Of a DNA stretch of 64,000 nt, positions 52,291 to 62,761 are shown piece by piece. Location: the NCBI GenBank assembly GCA_038373885.1, contig JAWZYV010012351.1:62001-126000 (forward strand), given 5' to 3'. Within the stretch, counting starts at the first letter, position 1. Each line of letters begins with the position of its first letter. The notes beneath the pieces were generated by a model. That model saw only the letters and a list, made by a program, of their open reading frames with translations. It searched no databases and was not told the origin of the DNA. Source of the DNA: Cheiracanthium punctorium (Eukaryota > Arthropoda > Arachnida > Araneae > Cheiracanthiidae). Made by a program: the position numbers and the translations under genes.

Positions 52291-53580
52291 TTAACTGGTG
52301 GTGTACATTTTAAATTAGGAGTCCAAAAGAAATAACGTCTCCTGACAGAACTTTACGCCGTGTTTACTTGCTTCCTAACGGTACTGCCTGGGGAATAAGG
52401 AATGTTTTAATATGTTCATTTCTATTTACCATGTTAAGGAAGTGCGACAGAATATGTATGTCCCACAGCTCAGCCGAAAGTTATGTGCATCATTATTAAA
52501 TCGCCCTGAAAGAGAAAAATAAGCTCTTAATTTATTCATTCACTCTACATTTCCATCCAAGTTGAGTTGTTTTTTCCCTTTTAACGTACTGCACATTCAA
52601 ACGAACGAACCACAGTCTCAGTAGTCTTCGGATAAGGAAGGTTGAAGACCTCATTCTCCTAGGCCGTAACTCACAGCTATTTTTCTGCGCAAAAACACAT
52701 ATCCCCTGAAAAAATGAAAACTTTTTTTTTTTTAAAGATAAATCTTTTGTTTGACTACGAAAGCATGCGTAATCTTTTCCTCTAACTGCATTTTTTTTTC
52801 TTTTTCATTCGTATTATAATGTATAGGCAACGATTTTTCTTTCCACAAATGATACTCTTTTTATGGGTTTACCATTGCTAACAGGCGAGTTTAAAGCTGT
52901 TTCAATAAGCGATCATTTAACCAGGTCCTGATTTTCCATTAATCCCGAGCCTAGTATCCCCAAATTTTTTTATTTCAAAAGAAAAAATGTTCACAAATCT
53001 TAAACAAAAAAAAAGACATGAACTTTTTTTCTATTAACTCCCATGATATTTAAAAGTGTAAAATGACACAATTTTATGTTTTTTAATAACAAAGAAGTTA
53101 AAGCAATAAAACAGAAGTAAAATATACGGAATTTTTGTTTTAACGAACTACATGCGAATTCATGCGAAATTTTCTTATAATTGCGAAAAGATGCGAAATA
53201 AAAATAATTTGTGAATAGAAACGAGTTTTTGTGAATTTTTTTTTTTTTTTTCAAAGAAAGAAAATGACTATAAGGAATCTTTCAAACGCACTCATTCAAA
53301 TAAGCTTCATATGAACTGTGCCCGAAATTAATGAAATTAAGTATTGGAAGATTCAAGTTATCCATTTTCTCACCATTTGTGGAACAAATTAGATGGCTTG
53401 AAAGCAACTATAGAGTGACAAATTCAGGGAATTTAGATTTTCTAAACATAATGCTTAAACATTTCTAAACTTAATGCTTAAAAACCGCATCTGAAAAAAC
53501 TTTCAATAAACTTTCTTTGCACATGAAATTAAATACAATAAAAAGAAGCCTAATTTCACATTTGTCAATTATTTTGCCCA
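52291..53580. other. Unassigned AT-rich stretch
   Basis: Homopolymer-rich; one short direct repeat 'catttctaaacttaatgctt' at 53440-53480. No gene seen. Confidence 0.4.
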
Positions 53581-53599
53581 TCCGTGGCTGCAAGTATGA

Positions 53600-54415
53600 C
53601 CACCTTAAACCAAATTACACTGCTCGAAAGCTTTTTAAAAATTCCTTTTACAATGCAGGTCTGTATGCAAAGCGACTAGTTGTGTGTGTCCCCTCAAAGG
53701 ACGACAGAGAAGGGCCCTCTTATCTTGAGCAAGCATCGGCGTAGCCAAGGGGAGTGTTAGGGGGGTCATAACCCCCCCCCTGAGGAATTTTTTGTCATAC
53801 AAAATGTATATTCTTCACTCCCTCATCGCACACATTTATGCATATATGTGAGTTTCAGTAGTCGTAACCCCCCCCCCCATGAAAAACGCCCCTGTGAGCA
53901 AAAGAACACGTTTCCTGGACCAGACAGCGAAGGGCTTCTGTACTCTTTACAGACGAGTCCAGATTCGCACTGGAGAGCGATTCAGGACATCTGCTGATCT
54001 GTAGGGAACAGAGCACCAGATACCATCAATCAAACACTGTTGAAAGACGCAGTTACCGATGTGGTGGAATAATGGTTAGGGTAGGAATCTCACTCGGTGG
54101 TCATACTGGCCTGCAAATGTTCCAGAGAGGAACTCTGACTGTGTGAGATATCGGGATGAGATCTTTGATCCATATGTCCTCACATATACCGGTGCAATTG
54201 GCAATGATTTCATTCTGATGGATGATAATGTACGACCTCACCGAGCTGTAGTTGTTAAGGAATAGATGGAGGGTCTTGGTTTAGGGCGAACAGAATGGCC
54301 AGCTCAATCTTCAGACCTGAATCCAACAGAACATCTTCGGGACTATCTAGGTGGACAGGTTGCTGCTTTAAGTAAACCTTCAAGGTCTTTAGGGGAGCTT
54401 GAAATTACTCCGTGA
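53600..54415 (+). pseudogene. Tc1 transposase, catalytic half (broken)
   Basis: Before the MITE: NAGLYAKRLVVCVPSKDDR (about 53655-53710). After it: a stretch equivalent to the first catalytic Asp region (LFTDESRFALESDSGHLL in family order, here from about 53940, frame-shifted with stops), YRDEIFDPYVLTYTGAIGND, then FILMDDNVRPHRAVVVKE with the second Asp pair (about 54208-54262). A stop follows, then WPAQSSDLNPTEHLRDYLGG with the distal acidic residue (about 54297-54356), and KPSRSLGELEIT. Stop codons and the MITE insertion make it non-functional. Confidence 0.85.
53734..53894. mobile_element. hAT MITE, CAGGGGCGTAGCCA family, inside Tc1
   Basis: 161 bp; left end mutated to CATCGGCGTAGCCA, right end GCCCCTG. 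Flanks TGAGCAAG (53726-53733) and TGAGCAAA (53895-53902), 7 of 8. Removing it rejoins the Tc1 sequence. Confidence 0.92.
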
Positions 54416-54720
54416 AGGTTGCTCCGGTGCGGCACAGAAATGCTTCTTCTAGTTCGAGCCGAAAGAGCTATAAAACGATCTTCTGCGGGTGTTGTAGCTC
54501 GTGGTCGGCCTGGAACATGGCTTCTGGACACAGAAGCTTTGGTTTGATTCTAGAGATCTGTGGAGCCCACTGAAAAACACATTAAGACGCCTAGCAGCAT
54601 CATACTGTGACAATCCTATTTCCATCCAACCGATCGACCGCTATCTTAACGAATCGGGCAGGTGGCTTCTCTCACATTGAGGGACCCTGTTGCCTATTGT
54701 CAACGAATCTGCTTACAAAA
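54343..54720 (-). pseudogene. Tc1 transposase N-terminal (HTH) half, opposite strand
   Basis: Minus-strand peptide SRSHVPGRPRATTPAEDRFI followed by ALSARTRRSI is the GRPR AT-hook-like linker and start of the second helix-turn-helix of Tc1 transposases. Further upstream (54600-54700) decayed remains of the first HTH can be traced. No catalytic part follows in this orientation. Confidence 0.75.
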
Positions 54721-54994
54721 GTTGTAAACCACCAAAAGTTACACGCGTAATTAGAAAAGCCTGATATTGGCATATTTTTCTCTCACTCATGTATGCCTGT
54801 TGTTTTCTGTAAAAGAAAAGTGGTAGCTATCATTTTTGCTTAAATTTGCATAAAGCTCATTTTTATAATTTATATAAACTATAAATTTTATTGTTGGTGT
54901 CATTTTTTTTATGGTGAGCTTCAAAAAACATGTTGTTCCTTAACTTTTTTAGCCATTGTAGTGCATTTCGCATGGGGCTTACTTGCCTGAAAAG

Positions 54995-56044
54995 CAGTGG
55001 CGGCTCGTGGGATACAGCAAGTACAGCCGGGCTGCACTTGAAATTATCAGCACATACTTTAAAATAATTTATTCTACTAATTTTCCTAAATTCAGATTAG
55101 AATTGTGGAATTCCTACGGTAAATAAAAAAAATCTCCGAAAAAAACCAAACAAAAAAAAAACGTATTGTGGCCGGATCGCTCATTCAGAAAAAAAAGCTC
55201 TTTAATCTTCCCGTAAGTCAATTGGGAAAATCTTTGGTTCAGCCCAGAGCGCTGAAAAGGAAATTGGCCGCACCGTTGCCATGACAACGACTACGTAAGC
55301 AGCCTCTCCGGCATAGGGAGTATGCAGCTGATACAGCCGATGAAAGATTTTTTAACGGCGGCTGAACTTGAGAACTCGACTAACTGATTAGCTCGGACTC
55401 GGACGAGAAGTGAGTGAGGGGGTAAGGAGAATATATGTTTGAAAAACTCTCTACTTTATATCGCTGAATTTATCAAGAAGGTAAGCCTGAATAGACGCTT
55501 ATGAATGGACAATTACCCATCAAAACAGTATTGCTTTTAAGTAAGCAAGAACTGGCATTTAGAGGACATGGCGAGCGAGAAAATTATTTAAACATGGGAA
55601 ATTTTAAAGAGCTTTTAAAATTATTGATATCTACTATTGATTAAAACAACGCCTTTTTATGGGGACATCACTGACCGATTCGCATGTTTAAAAGAAAGGA
55701 GGATTGATTTGACTTATAAAAAATAAGTAAGTTTTCTTTTTTTTTCTTTTCTTCTCAAGTTATCGTTACAAAAGAAAATTCTAAGGAAACTTCGAATCAG
55801 ACACGGATTAATGCAATTTTGAGGATAAGAGCGGCTGGTTGAAATTTATGTAAATTTTATGGAAGTAAAATAGGATCTCTTACATTTTTTAAGTAATTTC
55901 TTTTTTTTTTCTTTCCTCGGTGAGGGCTTAATCCGCCAGCTTTCGAATTCAGTAACTAAGATTTTCCAATCCTGTCCGGAGGAAAGGGGGGGGGGCTCAT
56001 ATGCTTCCGGCTGCACTAACAGTTTTGACCACGGGCCGCCACTG
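54995..56044. mobile_element. hAT element, CAGTGGCGGCTCGTGG family, copy 2
   Basis: 1050 bp; same TIRs as copy 1; target duplication CTGAAAAG (54987-54994) and CTGAAAGG (56045-56052), 7 of 8. Differs from copy 1 by small indels (e.g. 'cggactcgga' insertion near 55393). Confidence 0.97.
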
Positions 56045-56052
56045 CTGAAAGG

Positions 56053-56955
56053 AACTCTCCGCTTTGATCAGTCATCCATTCTGATTCCTTAATCAAAACT
56101 GAAATTTTTCGATCTCTGAAAAAAAAACAGGTCATATGTTGACCATACCATCCGGGTACGTCAGTAGAATGACCTTGCTCTGTTGGTCAACCGTTGGTTT
56201 GAATATCTCTGACTCGTCCGTGAAAATCAATTACAAACCGATTATTCGAAAACAAATTGATTCGGGTACTTACAAAATAAAAATAAAAAAATTGTTCGCA
56301 TCTGCAAAAGTTTCTATTTCTAGCGGGGAAACTCTATTGTTGCGGACATGCCTTGCGTGCAAAACCGGATGGGGGCCCTTTCACGAAAGAGAGAGAGGAG
56401 GGCGCGGGCCCCGATGCCCCTCGCTGCCTCCGTTGAATGGGATGCGAAAGAGGCTACCACAAAAGAAAAGGTCAGCTCGGATTTCTTGGCGATGGATGCT
56501 TTTTTTTTTTTTTTTTGTCTACAGATATTAATCCGAGACAAAAAGATCATCATCGCTGGCCAGTTGATTCAGGCTTGTAGAGCGATAATACCTTGCTGGT
56601 CATTCGAGTAAATCGCCTAGATTCGAGAAATGTATACTCGGATGGGTCCGCTTCGGAACGAATCTAAAACAGGAGGCGCGACGGCCTATTTCTGTCCTAT
56701 TATGCTGAATGAATATTCAGAACTTTGTCGAACTTTTGAAAATCGCTGGCTCTGTTTTTTGTTTTGGTAAACTTTTATAGCGACGCATATGTGGACCAGT
56801 GAAAAAGATATTCTTGTCATGAAAGACAACAAGCACATGACTGTTCACTTCAGTAGTAATTGTATATGAGCGAACAGGGGAGAATCTTTGATTGCGGCTC
56901 AGAGGTTAAGCGCAGGTTCTTAACCTCTCAGTCCAAATTGGAATTAAGTCATTAA
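56053..56955. other. Unassigned stretch with a GC-rich patch
   Basis: 56345-56475 is GC-rich, holds GGGCCC-type inverted words and is open on both strands. GAAAAG|GTCAGC (56471) and TTTTTGTCTACAG (56526) would make a 56-bp intron-like unit, but no known protein results. Treated as not supported. Confidence 0.3.
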
Positions 56956-56959
56956 TTAA

Positions 56960-57419
56960 CCCTTTGAGGTTCAACCCTTTCTCAATGCTGAAAAAAGGGC
57001 AGCCGACTTCGCTCGACTTAACTACCAGAAAGATGGCGGACGACGGTGGCTGTGCGCGCACCGCCAGCTGTCGTCAAAAAAGGGTCTCTGGATCTGTGGC
57101 ACGCGATGAACGTTTCGATCGTCCGCCATCTTGCTGGTAGTTAAGTCGAGCGATGGCAACGGCTGCCCTTTTTTCAGCATTGGGCAATCTATCCAGATGT
57201 TCTCGCATTCTTCCCCCTTTTCAGCAGATGTCAGTGCTGTTAAAAAGAATCGTGACCATTTTTTTACGGGAAATGACGTGCTAAAAAGTGAAGGATTCTC
57301 GTGGAGCTATGTCACCCGCAACTATTTTTATAGAAATCAAATCTATTGTTCGTGACTGGTAACAGTCAAAACGTCAGAGTTTGGTGTTCCCAGAGCGGGA
57401 ACACTGCGCGTTAAAGGGG
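56960..57419 (+). mobile_element. piggyBac-like foldback element, copy A of three in a row
   Basis: TTAA|CCCTTTGAGG at 56956-56969; ..CACTGCGCGTTAAAGGGG|TTAT at the right. Palindromic core present but the left arm is shortened. TTAA target and CCCTTT termini point to the piggyBac superfamily; no transposase. Confidence 0.85.
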
Positions 57420-57625
57420 TTATACTAGTTCTTAAATCATAACCATAATATGGGAACTGCAAAACTCACGGTAAAATTTCTCTCAAGAAAAGATTATTTT
57501 CCTAATTATAAGTGCATTTCAACACATGCATAGCAACTTTATCAAAAAAATCTGAGAATTTTCATATTTTATCTTGTAATCTTATTTGCTTTAATATTTA
57601 CTTCTGTTCGGTGGTTAATATTTAA

Positions 57626-58078
57626 CCCTTTGAGGCGCAACCCTTTCCCAATGCTGAAAAAAGGGCAACCGTTGCCATCGTTCGACTGAACTACCAGCTA
57701 GATGGCGGACGATCGAAACGTTCATCGCGTGCCTTAGATCTAGAGACCCTTTTTTGACGATAGCTGGCTGTGCCGCACAGCCAGCTGTCCGCCATCTAGC
57801 TGGTAGTTAAATCGAGCGATGGCAACGGCTGCCCTTTTTTCAGCATTGGGCCATCTATTCAGCTGTTCTCGTATTCTTCCATTTTTCAGCAGATGTCAGT
57901 GCTGTTAAAAAGAATCGTGACCATTTTTTGACGGGAAAGGACGTGCTAAAAAGTAAAGGATTCTCGTGAAGCTATGCCATCCGCAACTATTTTTTTATAG
58001 AAATCAAATCTATTCTTCGTGACTGGCAACAGTCAAAACGTCAGAGTTTGGTGTTCCCAGAGCGGGCGCGTTAAAGGG
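57626..58078 (+). mobile_element. piggyBac-like foldback element, copy B
   Basis: 453 bp between exact TTAA duplications (57622-57625, 58079-58082). Ends CCCTTTGAGGCGCAACCC and GCGCGTTAAAGGG. Core AGCTGGCTGTGCCGCACAGC / CAGCT; the right arm of the core is shortened here. Confidence 0.95.
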
Positions 58079-58204
58079 TTAATAGAATAACTAGAACTGA
58101 AGTCTTCAAAAATGAAATAAAAGTTTTATAAAAGGATAAAATAGCAAAACTTAAGAAATATTAAATAAGTTTTCAATAATGCAGTATAAAATTATTCAAT
58201 AGTC

Positions 58205-58590
58205 CAGTGGTTCCCAACCTTTCTGTTTTTACGAACGCCTTCTAAAATCCGAAAGAATCTGTTGAATCCTATGTTGGGTAGTCGTGTGCTAGTAGGGATG
58301 GGCGGGAGACGGAAAATTGGCGTCTCGCGTCTCGCAAGACAGCCTAAAAGCTTTGTCTCGTCTCGCAAAATCGAATTTTTTCATGACCTTCCTTACATGG
58401 TACATGTTCGGAAAGTAAAAATTCATACGCGTTCCGAATCTCGTATTATTAGCTTCAGTAGTTTGGGCAAGGCAAAATATTGACATACGAAAAACAGAAC
58501 ATGACTTTCCGGTACACCTAATACTTTTCGCGACCCCTTTATAACATTTCACGAACCTCTGGTGGTTCGCAACCACCGGTTGGGAACCAA
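58205..58590. mobile_element. hAT-like element, CAGTGGTTCCCAACC family (right end damaged)
   Basis: Left CAGTGGTTCCCAACCTTTCT; right ACCGGTTGGGAACCA with the last bases changed. Same terminal family as 17322-18249. No clear duplication. Interior includes 'gatgggcgggagacgg' and repeated GTCTCG(C/T) words (58310-58370), perhaps a further small insertion. Confidence 0.7.
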
Positions 58591-58611
58591 TAAAATATTC
58601 GGTAGACTTAA

Positions 58612-59102
58612 CCCTTTGAGGCGCAATCCTTTCCCAATGCTGAAAAAAGGGACGCCGTTGCCATCGCTCGACTTAACTACAAGCAAGAGGGCGGACGATC
58701 GGAACGTTCATCGCGTGCCACAGTTCTAGAGACCCTGTTTTGACGACAGTTGGCTGTGCCGGGCACAGGGTCTCTAGATCTGTGGCACGCGATGAACGTT
58801 TCGATCGTCCGCCATCTTGCTGGTAGTTAAGTCGAGCGATGGCAACGGCTGCCTTTTTTTCAGCATTGGGCAATCTATCCATATGTTCTCGCATTCTTCC
58901 ATTTTTCAGCAGATGTCAGTGCTGTTAAAAATGATCGTGACCATTTTTTGACGGGAAATGACGTGCTAAAAAGTAAAGGATTCTCGTGGAGCTATGTCAC
59001 CCGCAACTATTTTATAGAAATCGAATGTATTCTTCGTTACTGGCAACAGTCAAAACGTTAGAGTTTGGTGATCTCAGAGAGGGAATACTGCGCGTTAAAG
59101 GG
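58612..59102 (+). mobile_element. piggyBac-like foldback element, copy C
   Basis: 491 bp between exact TTAA duplications (58608-58611, 59103-59106). CCCTTTGAGGCGCAATCC at the left, GCGCGTTAAAGGG at the right. Two opposed copies of the CTAGAGACCC / GGGTCTCTAG arms around 58725-58780. Confidence 0.95.
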
Positions 59103-59104
59103 TT

Positions 59105-59402
59105 AACGGAAGCGAGTAGATTTTGGCTACCTGGTGCAAGGAGCTTGCGTGATACAAATATCTTCATGGACACCCAAACTGACACCACAATCACATGCAA
59201 ATTTTGTTGGAAGGTGCTCGAAGGGAAGTTGATTTTAAAGCGAAAATACAGAGGAAGGAAGCTGACTAAATTTCATTATGGATGCACGCCGCGTCTTGTT
59301 CTCTTTTCTGAAGTCACAAAAATGTTTTGTAGTCTGTGTGATCTTATGATGTTTTGCTCATCTGACTTCCTTCCTTTTCGTCACAGCTGCTGCAACGTGT
59401 AA
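59105..59402 (+). CDS. Possible coding fragment, Cys-rich, unrecognised
   Basis: The frame is open from inside the upstream foldback element to TAA at 59400-59402. The part after 59105 reads EASRFWLPGARSLRD, TITCKFCWKVLEGKLILKRK, then KFHYGCTPRL and SLCDLMMFC. CKFC and HYGC spacing could be a zinc-binding remnant, but no family is recognised, there is no start codon of its own other than ATG 59167, and the tail is low in quality. May be chance. Confidence 0.2.
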
Positions 59403-59599
59403 TTTGATATTAGGATATGGAAAGAGTGATATTTTTCCTCCCTTCCTCGCGATAATTTTAACTTATTAGTCCCGCGAATCAGGAATCGATTTATGCAGAC
59501 TGAGGACAGTGGACACAGAAGCTTTCGTTAAGACTCTACACAAAAATGTTTCTCATTGAATACTAATCAGTGGACACTCATGGATGTGTGCTGAACCGC

Positions 59600-59832
59600 G
59601 TGTTTTGTGTTATGGCAAGCCTACATTTGGGGCATCTGGCTACGGGCGGGGTGCCTTGGGTAGAGTACTTTTTAAGGGGTTCTAGTTCTAACGCCTATTT
59701 ACGTTCCATCTGGAGAAAACTGCTCCGACCCGCAGACCGTTAGATCGACAGCAGATCGGTGGGCCTAAACGCTCGACCCCCAGGCGTCTACCGTATTCAG
59801 TGTCTTATCCATTCGGCCATGGTGCAGCCGCT
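59600..59832 (-). mobile_element. tRNA-derived SINE (type B-like)
   Basis: Minus strand: GGCTGCACCATGGCCGAATG (A-box region), 'aatacggtagacgcctgggg', B-box area decayed, 'gatctaacggtctgcgggtc', 'ttttctccagatggaacg', tail 'gatgccccaaatgtaggctt'. Confidence 0.8.
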
Positions 59833-60242
59833 ACTCTTTTGTGCAGTACCGTATTTCTAATTAAGCAAGAGTAGGCCATTGTCTACGGCGGCAAAATTTT
59901 AAGGAAGGATTTTCTTTGTAATAGCAGGCGAAATACAGCTGACACAGCACGCTTCCGCTCCCCCGCCCCCCTCAAGTCCATATTAAAAATTTTTTAACCA
60001 CGAATACATTAATTTCGCCGAGACTGGTCCCTTCTCCCTTCCGATCTACTAAGTCATTTGCCAGGGCGAATGACTTCATACCGCCCGCTCCATATAACAT
60101 GAACACGAATTACGTGTTCAAAAATCTACGTCACAGAAACTATAAACCATACCAAAAAATTTCTTCGGAATGGCTCTTTCAATTTAAGTCAATATTTTCC
60201 TTTAGAATACATTTTTTAAACTGACCTCACTGTAACAGTATG
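59833..60242. other. Unassigned stretch, possible SINE tail remnant
   Basis: 'aagtcatttgccagggcgaatgactt' and 'acacgaattacgtgttc' near 60048-60120 resemble SINE body/tail words. C-rich patch at 59955. Confidence 0.35.
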
Positions 60243-60250
60243 CATGGAGA

Positions 60251-60411
60251 CAGGGGCGTAGCCAGAAATTTTTCATGGGGTGGTTACGACTACTGCTACT
60301 CATGCATACATGTGTGTGATAAGGGAGTGAAGAATATACATTTTGTATGGCAAAAAATTCCTCATGGGAGGGGGTATGACCCCCCCTAACCCCCCCTTGG
60401 CTACGCCCCTG
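60251..60411. mobile_element. hAT MITE, CAGGGGCGTAGCCA family (best copy)
   Basis: 161 bp. CAGGGGCGTAGCCA / TGGCTACGCCCCTG exact TIRs and exact target duplication CATGGAGA at 60243-60250 and 60412-60419. Opposite internal orientation to the copies at 7145 and 53734. Confidence 0.97.
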
Positions 60412-60511
60412 CATGGAGATATAAAAGTGAAAGGAGCATGCTGGGGTAGCAGATTTTAATTTTGCGGCATGGACATGTATACGGCCTCTTGCTTGTGTGA
60501 GCACTTACACG

Positions 60512-62753
60512 CAGGCCCGTCGAGAGAGAAACTCGGGCCCGAAAGAACTTATCGGCCGATCAAATTTTTCTTTTAAAAAATCAACTAACGACTGAGATTT
60601 TTGAGAGCGAAAATTAACATTAAAATCTCCAGTAAGAATCATCGGTCATTCATGACAATTACTTAGAATCCAGGAAGTGTCCATGTTGTAGTATTATTCT
60701 TTAACTGTTTTCGTATACCATTGCTCCGTCTGGAGGTTGGGTCTTATGGGGGGGGGGGGATGTCCGTAGTCCGTAGTCTAGTATTATACTTTAACTGTGT
60801 TCTTTAATCGATGTTTTCCTCTGTTTGTGGGGTACTATGATATTTTGTTTTCTTTTTAATCTTAACCACAGAATTACCTATACAGTTGTTACACATGAAA
60901 AATCATTCTGAAAGAAAATGTAATCAGGTAGTGTAATTTTTGTTGTGTTTATTTATCACAGTGTTCTTAAGCGTTGATTTCGTCTGCTAGTAGGTTCCGA
61001 ATTATTATTCTGTATCCATGTTTTTAAACTGCAGGTTCTGTCCATTGTTTGGGATGGGTTGCAGCCAGGGTCCGTTTCTTACGTTCTAACATTTCTTAAA
61101 ATACATCTTTTGGGCAAAATAATAACAGACACTACATACATAATATTTAGGAGTTTAATGGCCTAACGGCAAATGCAACTGGCATTTGACAAATAATAAT
61201 ATCACTTCACTTCGAAACTATTGCTTATATTCACTACGAAATAGTATTATAAGACAATTATGTAATTAAAACGCATCTGAAACCAGTAATTACTATATAT
61301 CACGCTCATAAGTCTATGTATTTAATTTTTTGAAGTTTTGATAATTCAACGATCTCCATTTACTTCGCCTCGATGGAAATATAAACAACCTGAGATGCGC
61401 CGTTACCCAGTGTGCGTAGCGCCATCTGTTTGCAACAATGGCGTTATCCAACTTTCTAAGCGAAGTGTCCCCTCCTATAAATTTACCTTCGTGGGATCGA
61501 AGTGTGATCCTCCAACAGTGTTCTTAAACGAAAATTTCCCTCTGCTGTTTAGGTACATTTGCAGCCACTGTCCCTTTAATTGTGGTGTTCCATCTCCTTG
61601 TTCTTAAACCGTTGTTCTGTCTTGAAGTTGGGTTAGAATCCAGGAAAAGTGTTCTTAAACTGACGTTTCTAACTACTTTTCCGGTTCGATTGCAGACAAG
61701 TTCCATTTCTTTGTGCTTTTCCAAAACCTTGTATATTATTCATCTAAAAATAAGGATTCTCGACAACCTCCTGTGAGGTTGGGATTACATGTAAAATATT
61801 ATGTTGGATGTACCTTCAAAACGCTTATTGATATATAAATAAAGATTGATGTCTCAAAGAAACGGCGAGAAATCGCCGTTCCCCGTAGCCTAACACGTTC
61901 CCCGTGCGTAACGCCGTATGCCACGTAATCGCGGTATCCTAACACGTTCCCCGTATTTTTACACGATGAATGTCGTATCAAGAGTTAGTCAAAATACTAA
62001 CCCAGCTTTCTAGTAAGCGGACGCCAAATATTAATCACTGCACCAAGTCGTTTATTTTAAAACGCGTTCGGCATTTGTATATTCATCAAATACCACCACG
62101 GCAGTAATAATTCTATGTCTGAAAATAAGTACTAGCCACAATCTAACAATACACAATCAAGAAAAGAAACGTTAGACTTCTTAAAAACAATTTAATTCAA
62201 AAGTTATTTCCCCACGGAAATCTCCACAAACTCCTCAGAGAGTATAGAAATTTACAACTAGATGCCATCGACAAAACGAGATATTTAAATACATATTTTG
62301 TGGATAACGTTGCCATCTCAAGAAAAACTAAATAATGATAATAATGATAATGCATTTTCAACAATGAAGTCAGCGAAAGGAGCGAGCGGTCGAAAATGTA
62401 GGATTTTCCGTGGTCCTTTTTTTTCATGCGTGCTTGCCGTGGAGTATATGACATATACGTCACTTCCTTTACTGAGCGTTACTTCCGTCAGAAAATAAAA
62501 TCTGAGTGACTCCCTAGTCGCGACTAAGGAAGTTTTACTTCAAAACTAAATAAATAAAAAAGCGTACATGATGTCAGCAATCCAGTTTCATTTAGGACCT
62601 CGTCTCGTCTTTACTTATTCCAGTCGGTGTCGGTTTTCGCGAATTCTATTTCTGACTATACAGAAATTCTTTTTGAAAGTTTAGCCCGGGGCCCCAGAAA
62701 ACACGGGCCCGGGGGATTCCCCCTCTTCCCCCCCCCCCCTCTCGACAGGCCTG
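60512..62753. mobile_element. hAT element, CAGGCC(C/T)GTCGAGAG family, 2.2 kb
   Basis: TIRs CAGGCCCGTCGAGAG and CTCTCGACAGGCCTG with an adjacent CGGGCCCG on both sides; exact 8-bp target duplication CTTACACG at 60504-60511 and 62754-62761. No transposase recognised; interior has degenerate repeats (next entry). Confidence 0.95.
60650..61990. repeat. Degenerate internal repeats of the 2.2-kb hAT
   Basis: 'gtgttcttaaac' recurs near 60962, 61518, 61590-61610 and 61651, with 'tagaatccagga' near 60665 and 61633, and 'cagccactgtccctt'/'gcagccagggtccgttt' pairs. 'taacacgttccccgt' occurs at about 61890 and 61937. No coding sense found. Confidence 0.5.
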
Positions 62754-62761
62754 CTTACACG

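Larger units (their letters stand above)
53581..54958. mobile_element. Rearranged Tc1-like element(s): opposed fragments
   Basis: A plus-strand catalytic half (53600-54415) meets a minus-strand N-terminal half (54343-54720). On the right, TTAACTTTTTTAGCCATTG|TA at 54940-54960 is a Tc1-style terminus. No matching left terminus seen. Either two inverted copies were fused by deletion or one copy was internally inverted. A MITE splits the plus-strand part at 53734-53894. Confidence 0.75.

Noticed and set aside
56136..56611. 131-aa and 87-aa ORFs and a possible 56-bp intron
   Set aside because: Open on both strands, G/C-rich low complexity, no recognisable protein; splice sites could be chance.
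58289..58576. 95-aa minus-strand ORF
   Set aside because: Lies wholly within a hAT-like element interior with repeated GTCTCGC words; no transposase motif.
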